A stretch of DNA of 64,000 bases from Perognathus longimembris pacificus (Eukaryota; Chordata; Mammalia; Rodentia; Heteromyidae): NCBI RefSeq assembly GCF_023159225.1, contig NC_063166.1, forward strand, positions 79,199,785 to 79,263,784, written 5' to 3'. Positions within the stretch are counted from its first letter, which is position 1; each line of letters opens with the position of its first letter. Made by a program: the position numbers and the translations under genes. The notes under the pieces were generated by a model. It made no database searches. It was given only the letters and a program-made list of their open reading frames with translations, and was not told the origin of the DNA. Positions 1 to 12,100 of the stretch are shown here, piece by piece.

Positions 1-118
1 TGCAGCAGGGCCCAGGCGCGCAGGGTGTGGGGCAGGGGCTGGAGCCGGCCCAGCCGCCGGCCCTTCAGCTTCCGCAGGGCCCGGGCCTGCCGGCGGCTCA
101 GCTCCTCCCCGAGGGCCA
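1..118 (-). CDS. RIPOR3: RIPOR3 coding exon 18, truncated by window start
   Basis: The acceptor CGCAG|TG at 120-119 opens the exon with [20 protein letters not shown] and continues to HTLRAWALL at the edge (residues 760-798). No donor or stop is visible, so the exon continues leftwards. Confidence 0.85.
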
Positions 119-3100
119 CTGCGAGACAGCGAGGGCGGGGCCTGGGTGGGGCGGGCGAGGCCGCGGCCCCCCACCCTGGGGATGCGCCCCCCCCCCGCCC
201 TCCAGGCGGCCCTGAGCTCTGCCCGTCGTCCCCCCCCAGCGCCCGCCCCTGCCCCCGCCCCCTACGCCGGCCCCGCCCCTCCCGGCCCCGCCCCCACGGC
301 CGCCCCGCCCCGCCCACCTTCCTTGCAGAGCTGAGCCAGGTGCTGGTCGAGCTCGGCCACGCGCTGCCGGCGCAGGTAGCCGAGCCACTGGAACCACGTG
401 ACCGTGCGCTCGCCCGGGAGCCCGGCCGCGGGCAGCAGCCCGCCGCAGCTCGCCACCTGCTCCAGGAGCCTGCGGCACACTGGCCCGAGCGAGCCGGGAG
501 GGGGAACTGAGGCCTCCTCCGCGCGCCGAGCGCACCGGCCCGGCGGCCGCACTGGGCGGGGCCGGTGACCCCGCGCGCGCCCTCGGAGGGGGCGGGGCCG
601 GCCTCCAGGACCCGGATGGCCCCGCGCCCACCGGCCGCCCCTTCCACTGGCACCCTCGACCCCCCGGGAGGCTAGGGAGGGGCAGGCGCTGAGCCTCTGC
701 AGCGGGCACTTGGGGGGGCCCTCGGGGGTCCCCAGCCCGCACCTGCGTCCAGCTGCCCCGGGCTCTTCCCGCGCAGGCGCGCGCGGGGCAGGAGCGTCCT
801 CTCGAGCTGGCTCCGGAGCGCGCGGGCCGGGCAGGACAGGGGGCGGCCGGGCTGCGTGCAGCGCCCCCAGAGCAGCAGGGCGTCCCTCCGGCACGCGGCC
901 TGCGGGAGGACTGGGGGCGGATCCCGACGCCTGAGGACCCCGGCTGGGGCAGGCGGGGCGGCTCCGCGCACCCCGTCCTCCCGCCCGCCCGCCCGGCCCG
1001 CGGCTGGGCGCCGGGACTTACTCTCCTCCACACACGTGGCCGTGCTGGCCTTCTGGAAGTCGAGGTCAGCCAGCAGCTCCAGCACCTGCCTCTGCTGCTC
1101 CGCTTCTTCCAGAAGGCAGTCTCGGACCAGGGCCGACAAGTTAGGGGATTGGAGCTTCTGGAAGGGGCCCAGGGTGCTGCGGTTACCAGGCGACGCCAAG
1201 GCCCGGGAAGGCTCTCAGGAAGCGGAGCCCAGAAGAGGCCCCCAGGGCCCACCTCTGAGCCAACGAAGGGAGACACCGGGTGTGATGGCATTTGAACCCC
1301 TGGATACCGCCGCACCTGAAGCCCACGAGGCTAATCCCTTCAAGCACCGGGAGCTACATTGTCCTGACGCCTCCAAAGGAACACAGCGGCCGGGGGAGGG
1401 GGAGAGGCTGCAGAAGTCATGTGACCCCCCACCCCGGACCTCCCCCAGAGGGACCTCAATGTCATCGACCCCAGGAGCAGGCCCCCCCTGCCCCAGGCCC
1501 CCCCCCCACCTGCAGCAGGGCCTTGCAGACATGGAGGTGGACGGTGAGCAGCACATCCAGCTCGGGGTCACCAGCAGTGAGCTCCCCATCCAGCTCGGGG
1601 TCACCAGCAGGGAGCTCCCCCGACGAGCTGGTGAGCGAGGCGGGGGAGGGCGGGGCCCCGTCCTTCCTGATCAGGAGAAGGGCGGGTCTCAGCCCAGCGC
1701 AGCCCAATCTGGTGGGGGGGAAGCAGCCCCAGGGCCCGCCCGGAGCACTAGGCCCGAGGCTGAGCCTGAGCCCGGCTCGGATCCCCACCCAGGCCGCGGG
1801 GAAGCGGGCACGGGGCGCACTCACCCGGCCCCCAGGGAGCCCGCGAAGAGCGCCCGCTCGTCCGGGGCGAGGTGGGCCTGCAGGAAGGCGAAGCTCTCCA
1901 GGATGCAGTCCATGAGGCTCTCGGCCGAGGCCCGCGCTCCCCACGGCTGCGGACAAGCGGCGCGGCTGAGGCCCCCCCGGCCCCGCCCGCCCTGGCCCTG
2001 CCCGCGGCCCCGCGCCGGGGGGGATGGGGGGGGCCGGTCCCCCAGAGTGAAGACCTCAGACCGTGGCCGGGAGGAGTGAGTGGATCGGGGCGCTGGGGAG
2101 CCCCAGCCACCCCCGCCCTGTGGTCCCGGGGCCAGGCTGCAGGGGTTTCTGGGTAGCAGCCGTCCAGCGGTGAGCAGGGGCTTCCCACTCCCCGCTGCGG
2201 GCAGGGGCCACGGGGGGGGGGGCATGGCAGGGGAGACACACGCGCGCACACGCACGGGCTTACAGGGCTGGAGCTCAGGGCCTCAGGCTCCTCCTTAGCC
2301 CTTTCTCTCAGGGCTGAGCCGCTGCCCCTCACCCCATCCCCCCCTCCCCCTGCCTCTAACCGCGATCCTCCCATCTCAGCCTCCGCATAGCCGAGTGGCC
2401 CGTGAGCCTGGCTGCAGGGCAGGGTCTCAGCTCCTCGCGGCCCCGCCCACCCAGCCTGCCCTCCACAGTGGGCACCCAGGGCCCCCCCACAACGGAGGCT
2501 GCGCGGGGGCGGATGTGGTCCTCCCAAGAGCCCACAGGAGCACGGTGGGCCCGGGCTTCGTGCAGCACAGGCGCCCAGCTTCTTTCTATTCTAGCACATT
2601 CTGTGATCACACCAACACTAAACCGCCCAACCTACCGGGGATACCGGGTCAGGGCCTGCAGCCCCCAGGCAGGCCGGTGTCTCCAGCAGTTGGCCGCCAT
2701 CACACCTCGTGCGTGTTTTATTTAAAGACCCTTTTTGGTGCACGGCCCGCAGGTCGGAGCGGGGATGCGTGTGCACCTGCCAGCTCTGTGCATGGGGACA
2801 TGCGCAAAACGTCACCCGACGGGCCGTGAACCGAACGCTCAGCTGCAGACGCGTGAAGCAAGAAGGCATGGTGATGCACGCCTGTAATCCCAGCACTGTG
2901 GAGACTGGGGCCGGAAGACCACAAATGTGAACGGCCCTGGGCTACATGGGAAATTTGATATGCTGTCTGGTTTTGGTTTTTTTTTTTTTTTAGAGCATAT
3001 GGATTTCTGAGATCTTCCATTTAGAAAGTCAAACTAAGTGAGGCCCAGCGGCTCACCCGGCAATCCCAGCTTAGGAGGCTGAGGTGGGGAGGCGCTCAGT

Positions 3101-6100
3101 TCAAAGCTGGCCCGGGGGAAAGGTAAGGCTACATCTCAACCACCAGGCAGGGCACGGCAGTTCACGTCTGTAGCTCCAGCTATGGGGAAGCATTACGCAG
3201 GGTGATTGCAGTCTGAGGATAATTGTAGGCAACAGTGCAAGCAGCCTTATCCAAACAATGAATGCAAAAAAAAAAATTTTTTTTTAAGGGGAACGGGATG
3301 GTAACCGGACCCAGAATTCTTATTGTTGTCTTCTGGTTGGCCAAAGAAGAGAAGTTCTTCAGAGATAGCGTTGGGAGTTTCATGTCAAGTGGCTGGGGTT
3401 TTTCAAAACCCAGATAGGGGAGGGAAGCTGGGCGCAAGTTGGCTCACGTTTTCCCCTGCAGTGACTTCCAAGGAACAAGGGACAGAGCCTTCTCCTGCTC
3501 GGATGTGTGGCCTGAATAGTCCTACAGGTCCTTTGAGAAGACCCTAGGGGAGCAGGGCACCGTGGCTCACGCCTGTAATCCCAGCTACTCAGGAGACTGA
3601 GATCTGAGGATCGTAGCTCAGAGCCAACCTGCCTGGGCTAAAAAGACTCATCTCCAGTTAACCACCAGGAAAGCAGCGTCCCAGCTCTGCGTTCAAGCCT
3701 CGTGACAGACAAATCAAAACACACACACACACAGAGTTTAAATGACTGTCGCTGTGGGCATCCGGGGGCTTGAACTCTGAGCCTGGACGCCGTCCCTGAG
3801 CTTTTCACTCAAGGCTGGCGCTCTACCACGTGAGCAACGGCTCCACTTGTGGCTTTTGGGGGTTCGCTGGAGATAGGAGCCTCACACACTCAACTGCGCT
3901 CCTCGGGGTTGGGGCGACCAGCGCGAGCCACCGGCGCCGGCCCCACTTAGGGTCACGGGAAGTGACCGGAAGTGAAGGGAGGGGCGGGACTTGCTGCCAC
4001 CTGCCGGTTCTGCACGCTGAAGTAATTGGAATAAAACAAACCGCAGCTGAGGACGGCCGCTGGCCGCGCTGCGGCTTCGGGACTGATTGCTGTGCGACTC
4101 GTTTTATTTTGGGTCTAGTCCACTGATCTAGTAGGCAGAACGCTCCGTCCCCTCCCACGCCGCCCGTGGACTGCGCGGAAGAGGAGGGTCTCTCTCGGTG
4201 AGGGGCGGGGTGCGCCTGCCAGGCGGCTGGGGTCTTCCGTGCAGCCAGCTCTGCCCCTAGGCGGGGCCGAGCCACCCAGGCAGAAGGTTCTAGATGGAGC
4301 CAGGTTCTGGGCCAACGTGGAAGGACTTATCCAGGGCGAGCCCTGTCTCTCCACCCAGATCCCAGCCCAGGAGGCCTGTTCTTATCCCCCCCTCGACAGA
4401 TGGGGAAACTGAGGCCCTGGGGGAGGCGGCCCCGCGGCGGGCCGTGCGCCGGTGAGCCCGTTCCCGGCCTCGCGTACCTGCAGCCGGTCCCGGAAGCCCA
4501 GGACCTGGTACTCGAGCTCGCGGAGCGGCGGCCGCGCGGGGCCCGCGGCCCTCAGCAGTTCCAGCACCTCCTTCAGGGGCCTCGCGGGGCCCCCCGCGGG
4601 CCCGGCCAGCTCCCGCTCCCCGTCTTCTTCCTCCTGGTTGTGGAACGGGGGGCCCCCGGGCAGGGTGCGGCCGTCCACCCCCAGGCCCCTCCGGCCGGGC
4701 GGCTCGGGGACCGGGGTCCCCGGCGGGCGGGCCCTCTCGGGCAGGAGGCCCAGGGACAGCGGGGCGGCCCCGGCCTCCTCCCCAGAGGGGGCAGGGCTGA
4801 CCCCCGAGGGCAGGAAGCCCCCGTCCGGGGCGGACGCCGAAGGGTGGGCCTCCTCCCCGCGGTCCTCCGAGCCGAAGGCGTCCGTCCCCAGCGGCTCCGG
4901 GCCCGGGCTCTGGAGGGCGCCGTTGGTCAGGCGGGCGAGGACGGAGGTGGCCCTGGGCGTGCTCGGCAGGGCCGGCTGCTGCGGATGGGGGAAGTGGGAC
5001 CCAGACGCCTCACCAGCCACCCGGGGCCCAGCAAGCCCCGCCCCGCGCACCCCTGCGCAGGAGGGAGGCCCGGATGACACCCAGGAACGCCCTGTCCCCT
5101 GGGCCCCACCCCTCTAGCTAGGATGACTCCTGGACAATGAACCCCAACATTCCATCTGTGTGTACCCCAGGACTTGAGCTGGGGAGGGAGAACGGCAGCA
5201 GAGCTCCAGGGCATCCTAAGGGAAGCTGCCCCCACTTCCTGCCCCCAAGGGACAGTCACGTCCCCGCCCCCCCCCGGGTGGCGGCCAGGGCTTACCAGGA
5301 AATATCTCTCCCGGAAACTGGGGGTGCTTGGGGGCGTCCAGCTGTACAATGAACCCTTCCTGCTGCCCAGAGAATACTTGCCCGTGGGGCTGGGCAACAC
5401 CAGGATGCCGTCGGAGCCAAAGGGGCTGCGAACGAGACAGCAGGTAGGTCCTCGACACCTGGGAGGGAGAACTCGGGGAGCCACAGGGGCTGCAGGGGTC
5501 GGGTGGGGGCCGGAGGCTCTGTGGTTCCCAGTTGCTGTGCCCCAAACCACCCAGAAGCCCAGGGCTCTGCTGAACTCTTTTTTGGCCAGTCCTGGGGCTT
5601 GCACCCGGGGCCTGAGCCCTGTCCCTGGGCTGCTTTTACTCAAGGCTAGCGGCACTTCCAGCTTTCTCGTTCACGTGGTGCTGAGGCATCGAGCCCAGGG
5701 CTTCGTGCTTGCCAGGCAAGCGCTCGACCACTGAGCCCCATTCCCAGCCCTCTGCTAAGTTCTTTACATGAAGTTTTCTTTCCTCTCTGCTGGCAGAGGA
5801 GCAGCAGCTCCAGGACAAGGAATGAGAAGAGACAACCGAATTGGCACCCGGCTCTTACCCTGAGCCTTAACACCATCCAGCATGGAGGATGCTGGCTTTG
5901 AATGGAGCACTGTGCCCGGGAGGCCTTCGCGGGCTCCAGCGGCCGGGCGGGGCCGGGCGGGGCTGCCCAGCGCTGAGCCCCACCCCACCCCCCACCCCCC
6001 ACCCCCGCCCGGGAGATGGCCAGCCACTCCCCGGCTCAGGCCCAGGGCAGCTGCTAGGGGGCCGGGCCCACTCACTTCCACACCACCTCCAGCTGCAGCT

Positions 6101-9100
6101 TGACGGTGCCCAGCTCGGTGACGTCCACCACGATGACCTGCGGCTGGGTGGTGAAGAAGTCGGCGGTGTCACAGGCCGCGGCGCCCACCAGCAGGGAGCT
6201 CAGGCCGCGCAGCTCGGTCACCTGGAGATGGGGCCGGAGCCAGTCAGGCCGCGCCGCCGTGGCCACGCCCACCCGGCCGCCCGTGTGGACGGCTCCGCCC
6301 CCGGCCCCGCCCTCGTCATCTCCTGGCCCCACCCTCGTGCCCTCCTGGCTCCGCCCTCGTCCTCTCCCGGTTCCGCCCCGCCCCCAGCTCCGCCCCGGTC
6401 CCGCCCCCGGCCCCGCCCCACCTTGATCTCCAGGCTCTCGTGCACGCTGGGCACGAAGGCCTTCTCCTCCTCCTCCCAGGTCTGGCTGTCGGCGGACTCG
6501 ATCCGGCCTTTCAGCCTCCAGCGCTGGCGGCCCAAGCGCATGAGCACCTGCGGGCGGTGCCCCGCAGGGGCGCAGGGGCGGCTTCAGGGGGTCTCCCCTG
6601 CCGCCTGCCTGGGGCCCCCGCCCCTTAACTGTACCTGCGCTGGACCCCCTCCCACCTCACGGCACCTCAGCGGGGTCCCTGAGCCCCGGCAGCCCCCCGT
6701 CCTGCGTGGCTAGGCCCCCCAGAACTGGCCCCGGGGGCTGACCGTACCTCATACTGGTCCCCGGGACAGAGGCGCGCGTAGCCCACCAAGCCTGGAGAGA
6801 GAGACGGGCCCCGCCGGGTGAGCCTGGCGGCCTGGAGAGTCCGGCCGTCACGTGGAGGGGGACGGGAGGGCGCCGGGGCACCCCAAGCCTGCGCACGGCC
6901 ACACGTCACATGGGGACCCCACCGGGGCTGCACCCCTGGAGCCCTGGGGCTGTGGGCAGACCGGGAAGCCTCCCCCCGCCCCCGCCCAGCCGCCGCAGCC
7001 CTCACCTTTCATCCGGACGAGGAACTCCCCCAGGTGGACCTCCAGGGCCGCCTCGATGAGCCACATGTCCTGCGGCAGAGCGTGGGGGGGGCGGGGTCAG
7101 GTGCCCGCGAGCCCCGCCCCCGCGAGCCCCGCCCCGCGAGCCCCGTCCCCCGAGAGCCCCGCCCGCGAGCCCCGCCCCCGCGAGCCCCGTCCCCGAGAGC
7201 CCTGCCCCCGAGAGCCCCGCCCCCGCGAGCCCCGCCCCGCGAGCCCCGCCCCCGAGAGCCCCGCCCCGCGAGCCCCGTCCCCCGAGAGCCCCGCCCCCCG
7301 CGAGCCCCGCCCCGAGAGCCCCGCCCCCGAGAGCCCCGCCCCCGAGAGCCCCGCCCCCGCGGGCCCCGTCCCCCGAGAGCCCCGCCCCCCGCGAGCCCCG
7401 CCCCGCGAGCCCCGTCCCCCGAGAGCCCCGCCCCCCGCGAGCCCCGCCCCGCGAGCCCCGCCCCCGAGAGCCCCGCCCCCCGTGAGCCCCGCCCCCGAGA
7501 GCCCCGCCCCCGCGGGCCCCGCGAGCCCCGCCCCTGCGGGCCCCGTCCCTGGGGCCTGAGGGGGGGAGGGGAAGGGGGAGGCGGGGGAGGGGTGGGGCCG
7601 CCCACCTCCGTGCACTCCTGCAGGCTGCGGCCCAGCTCCTGCAGGCTGTCGCGGGAGGCGCGGCTCGCGGGGCCGCTGGAGAAGGCCCGCCGCATGTTGG
7701 AGGCGCCGTCGCGCAGGCGCTGCTGGATGCAGTAGCCCTCGTAGAGCTCGTCCACCTGTGGGGCACCGGCCGGGGCTGCAGCCTCACCCCGCCAGACCTG
7801 CACCCCATAACCCCCACCAGCGACCCCGCTCCGCTAGCCCTGCGCCCGGCGACCCCCACGGGCGACCCCGCTCCGCGAGCTCTGCGCCCCGCGACCCCCA
7901 CAGGCGACCCCGCTCCGCCAGCTCTGCGCCCCGCGACCCCCACGGGCGACCCCGCTCCGCCAGCTCTGAGGTGACACCCACAGGCGACCCCGCTCCGCCA
8001 GCTCTGCCCCCCCCCCCCCCCGCAAACCCCTCGGGCGACCCAGCAGCTGCTCACCTTGCTGATGTAGAACTCCATCTTCCGGATGTACCTTTCCACCAAG
8101 CGCGTCTGCTGCTCCCGGGAAAAGAAAAGATGCTTCAGAACCCTCCCCGAGCCGGGCACTGGAGGCTCGCGCCTGCCATCCTGGCTACTCCGGAGGCTGA
8201 GATCTAAGGATTGCGGTTCAAAGCCAGCCCAGGCAGCAAAGTCCGTGAGACTCTTGTGAACTTCCAGAACACCGGAAGCGACGTTCAAGTGGGTGCGCAC
8301 CAGCCTTGCGCTGCAGAGCTCAGGGACAGCGCCCAGGCCCAGAGCTCGAGCCCCGCAACGGACAAAAACAAACAAGCAAAAACCTCCCGGGCTCCTGCTG
8401 GCCCCCGCTGCCCTCTGCTGGATCCTAGCCCGGACACGTAGGCCCCCCTACCGGAGCGAGCCTCAGTTTCCCTATTCCCAACGTGAGAGGCAAGCCAGGA
8501 TTCCACACAGAGATGCAACACAGCATTCCACGCTGTCAGGAGGACGGAAGCCGAGCCAGGCCCCCCTCCCTGCCAGGTCCCCGCCCGGCTGACACGCGTG
8601 TGTGCGGGGGCCCTGCTCACCTTGTCCAGGTCGTAATAGAAAGCCTGTGGGGTACGAAAGGGGCGAGGAAGAAGCGTCAGAGCTCAGATGCCCCCCAAGG
8701 CCCACAAGGCCTCATCCCAGGGCACCCGACCCCAGAGGACAAGAAGCCAGTGCCCAGGACCAGGCCGGTGGCCACGCCCGGAATCCCAGCTACTCAGGAG
8801 GCTGAGACCCGAGGACCCGCCATCTGGGGATCACGGTGTGAAGCCAGCCTGGGCAGGAAAGTCCCTGAGACTTTCCAGCAAAAAGCCGCAAGTGGAGCTG
8901 CGGCTCAGGTGGCAAAGCGCTAACCTTGAATAAGAAAAGCTCAGGGGCAGCACCCAGGTCCTGAATTCAAGCCCCGAGACGGGCGCAGTAAGTGGTAATA
9001 ATAATAATAGTCATCGTAATCGGTTCATAACTGAGAACCCAGGAGGAAGGCAGCGCCGGCCAGCGTGGCGAACCCGGCGGGGGCGGCATGAAGCTGGTCC

Positions 9101-12100
9101 TCTCCGCGCTGAGCCCCGGGCTCAGGCCAGGGCGGGCGGGGGCCTCACCAGCCGGGAGCTCCTCTGGGTGTCCGGGTGGCGTCCCCACAGCGAGTCCAGC
9201 TCGGCCTGCTGCACACGCAGGTGCTCCCTGGGGACAGCGAGGGAGGCAGGGCTGGAAGCCGGGGCTGGTGGCCGCGTCCCCGCGTGACGGGCAGCACGCC
9301 CCACCCCCACCCCGGGACGCCACCCCCCGGGCTCCCACGCCCACCTGAGGCCTCTCTTCAGAGCCTCGAACATCCTCTTCACCTGCTGGGGCCGGGGGTC
9401 CAGGAGGACCGAGCCCCTGCGCAGCGTGCCGTACACCTTGGAGGGCCTCGTGAACATTCGCGACCTCACCGAGTTCCTGCCGCTGGACTTCCTGCGACAG
9501 GGGCGGGGCGCCCGAGGTCATCGCAGGGCCAGGCGCTTCGGGAACAGAGGCCCTGGCTGGGCCCCAGCACCTCTCTGCTGTGTGGCCCTGAGAAGGCTGA
9601 GCCTCTGGCTCTCAGCCTCCTGTCTATCCGAGGGAGGCCTGGCTCTGACGACTAAGAGAGCAACCAACACCTGGGGTGAAAAAGGAGCTTACAGGGAGAA
9701 ACAAGCATGCTGCCCGAATGCCACGGCTCTCTGTGCAGGTAAAGCTGCATGGAAGGCCAAGTCATATCCCTGTGCTTTATGCCGTTGAGCATCGCCCTGC
9801 ATCCACCCCCTTCCTCTGTTAGTAACGCCCGGATTCCCCTCTGGTGCGCAGCCCCCAGCTCGGCTTGATAATCATGGGGGAAGTGAGCTTATGACCCTCC
9901 ATGCTCACACGTGCACACATTGCACACGCACACACACACACACTCACAGGCAAGGGCTTCAGAGATCTCACTTTTCCCGGGCCTGGGAGAACACGGGCAC
10001 AAGAGTTTGGTTCAGAATTCCCGGGAGGGAAAGAGGTCCTTTCCACTGCCATTGCTGAGGCGGTGGGGTGAACCCCGGGGATACGGGCCGCGTGCAGGAA
10101 AGATGGAGACAGCACCGAGAAGCAGATGGAGTCAGACCAACGGCAGGCCTGGGGCCAGGAGCGTCAGGGTCCGTGTGCCGCCCCCACGTGCCGCTAGGGC
10201 CGCGGGTCCCTGGGACTCACTCTGTACACCCAGTCTGTGCACCTGGAGCCCTAGACATACGAGAGGCCGAGGCGAGGCAGGAGATCGCCCGAGCCCAAAA
10301 GACAAAGTCAGCCTGGGAAATACTTTGAGGCCTCATCTCTGTCTCACTCTCCCAGAAGAGACCCCCAGCGACCACCAGAGAGCAACAGAGACCATCAGAG
10401 AGCAACAGAGACCATCAGAGAACACCAGAGACCACCAGAGAGCACCTGTGATCACCAGAGACAACCAGTGATCACCAGAGAGCAACAGAGACCAACAGAG
10501 AGCAACAGAGACCACCAGAGAGCACCAGTGATCACCAGAGAACACCCGTGATCATCAGTGACCACCAGAGAGCAACAGAGACCATCAGAGAGCAACAGAG
10601 ACCATCAAAGAACAACAGAGACCATCAGAGAGCACCTGTGATCACCAGAGAGCACCTGTGATCACCAGAGACAACCAGTGATCACCAGAGAGCAACAGAG
10701 ACCAACAGAGAGCAACAGAGACCACCAGAGAGCACCAGTGATCACCAGAGAACACCCGTGATCATCAGTGACCACCAGAGAGCAACAGAGACCATCAGAG
10801 AGCAACAGAGACCATCAAAGAACAACAGAGACCATCAGAGAGCACCTGTGATCACCAGAGAGCACCTGTGATCACCAGAGACAACCAGTGATCACCAGAG
10901 ACCAACAGAGACCACCAGAGAGCAACAGAGACCATCAGAGAACACCCGTGATCATCAGTGACCACCAGAGAGTAACAGAGACCATCAGAGAGCACCTGTG
11001 ATCACCAGAGACCACCAGTGATCACCAGAGACTACCAGTGACCACCAGAGACAACCGGTGATCACCAGAGACAACCAGTGATCACCAAAGAGCAACAGAG
11101 ACCAACAGAGACCACCAGAGAGCAACAGAGACCACCAGAGAGCAACAGACACCAGCAGAGACCAGCAGAGACCAGCAGAGAGCAACAGCAAGCCCCAGTG
11201 GCCCCCAGAAATCACCAGAGACCACTCACAACCCCCAGAGATCACCAGAGAGCAACAGAGACCATCAGAGAGCACCTGTGATCACCAGAGACAACCAATG
11301 ATCACCAGAGAACACCAGAGAGCAACAGAGACCACCAGTGATCACCAGAGAGCACCAGTGATCACCAGAGAGCAACAGAGACCACCAGAGACCACCAGCA
11401 AGCCCCAGTGGCCCCAGAAATCACCGGAGACCACCAGGGACCACCGGTGATCACCAGAGCCCTGGGTTCCAGGACTCCTCCCAAGACCACAGTCCCCGGG
11501 ACCGCCAGGAGCCTGGGTTAGGGCTGGGGCGGGTGCCAGCCTCCTCCCCAGCTCGGGGTCGGCCCCGCCCCTCCCCAGCGCTCGGCCCCCGGCGGGGAGG
11601 GGCGGAAGGTCTGGTCTGGAGAGCCAGGCCCTGGACAAGCAGGACAGACTTCCAGCAACGTGGGCGCGGGGCCACGGCCCGCCCGGTCCCCGGCAGCCGC
11701 TCGCCGCGTTTCCAGCCGGGCCGGATGCTGCGCATTCCAACAGACACAACACGCTGTTGACTGCCGCCGTGACCCGGCCAGGCCCTGCCCCGTCCCCACC
11801 GGGAGGCACCCCGACACCCAGCTCCCGGGGCCCCGGCCTGCGCTGCTCAGGGCCCGGCAGACCCCAGGGCACCCCGTGAAAGGGCCGGATGTGGGGAGCG
11901 GCCAGCCATTCGTGGACAGACAGGACTAAGCTACGATACCTACTGTGCACCTGCCAGCACTCCAGGGGCTACGAGGCGGCAGCGGGGAGGGGGAGGCCAT
12001 CGCCGTACCGCACGCAGGCCGGGTCTGGTCTGACCTCCCCCCCCGCGCCCCCCTTCCTTTGGGGGAGTTCCTGAGCCCCCTTTTCTCAGCCCCCGGGGGC

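Larger units (their letters stand above)
1947..4477 (-). other. RIPOR3 intron 12 (between coding exons 12 and 13)
   Basis: About 2.5 kb without visible coding sequence. It holds B1-like fragments (about 2865-2990 and 3040-3165), a class B SINE (3549-3735) and a reversed SINE (3760-3940). The rest, including 3180-3540 and 3945-4400, shows no recognisable element. Confidence 0.7.

Noticed and set aside
1158..1185. Alternative upstream acceptor (GCAG at about 1180) for RIPOR3 exon 15
   Set aside because: In the phase set by exon 14 it meets a stop codon within a few residues; the CTTCCAG acceptor at 1159-1158 does not.
7002..8375. A 457-codon minus-strand frame across exons 5-7
   Set aside because: It contains true exon pieces but runs through minisatellite introns; the GT/AG-defined exons with matching phase explain the real protein.
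10351..11459. CRISPR-like regular repeat array
   Set aside because: The units abut directly with no unique spacers and the genome is mammalian; it is a satellite array.
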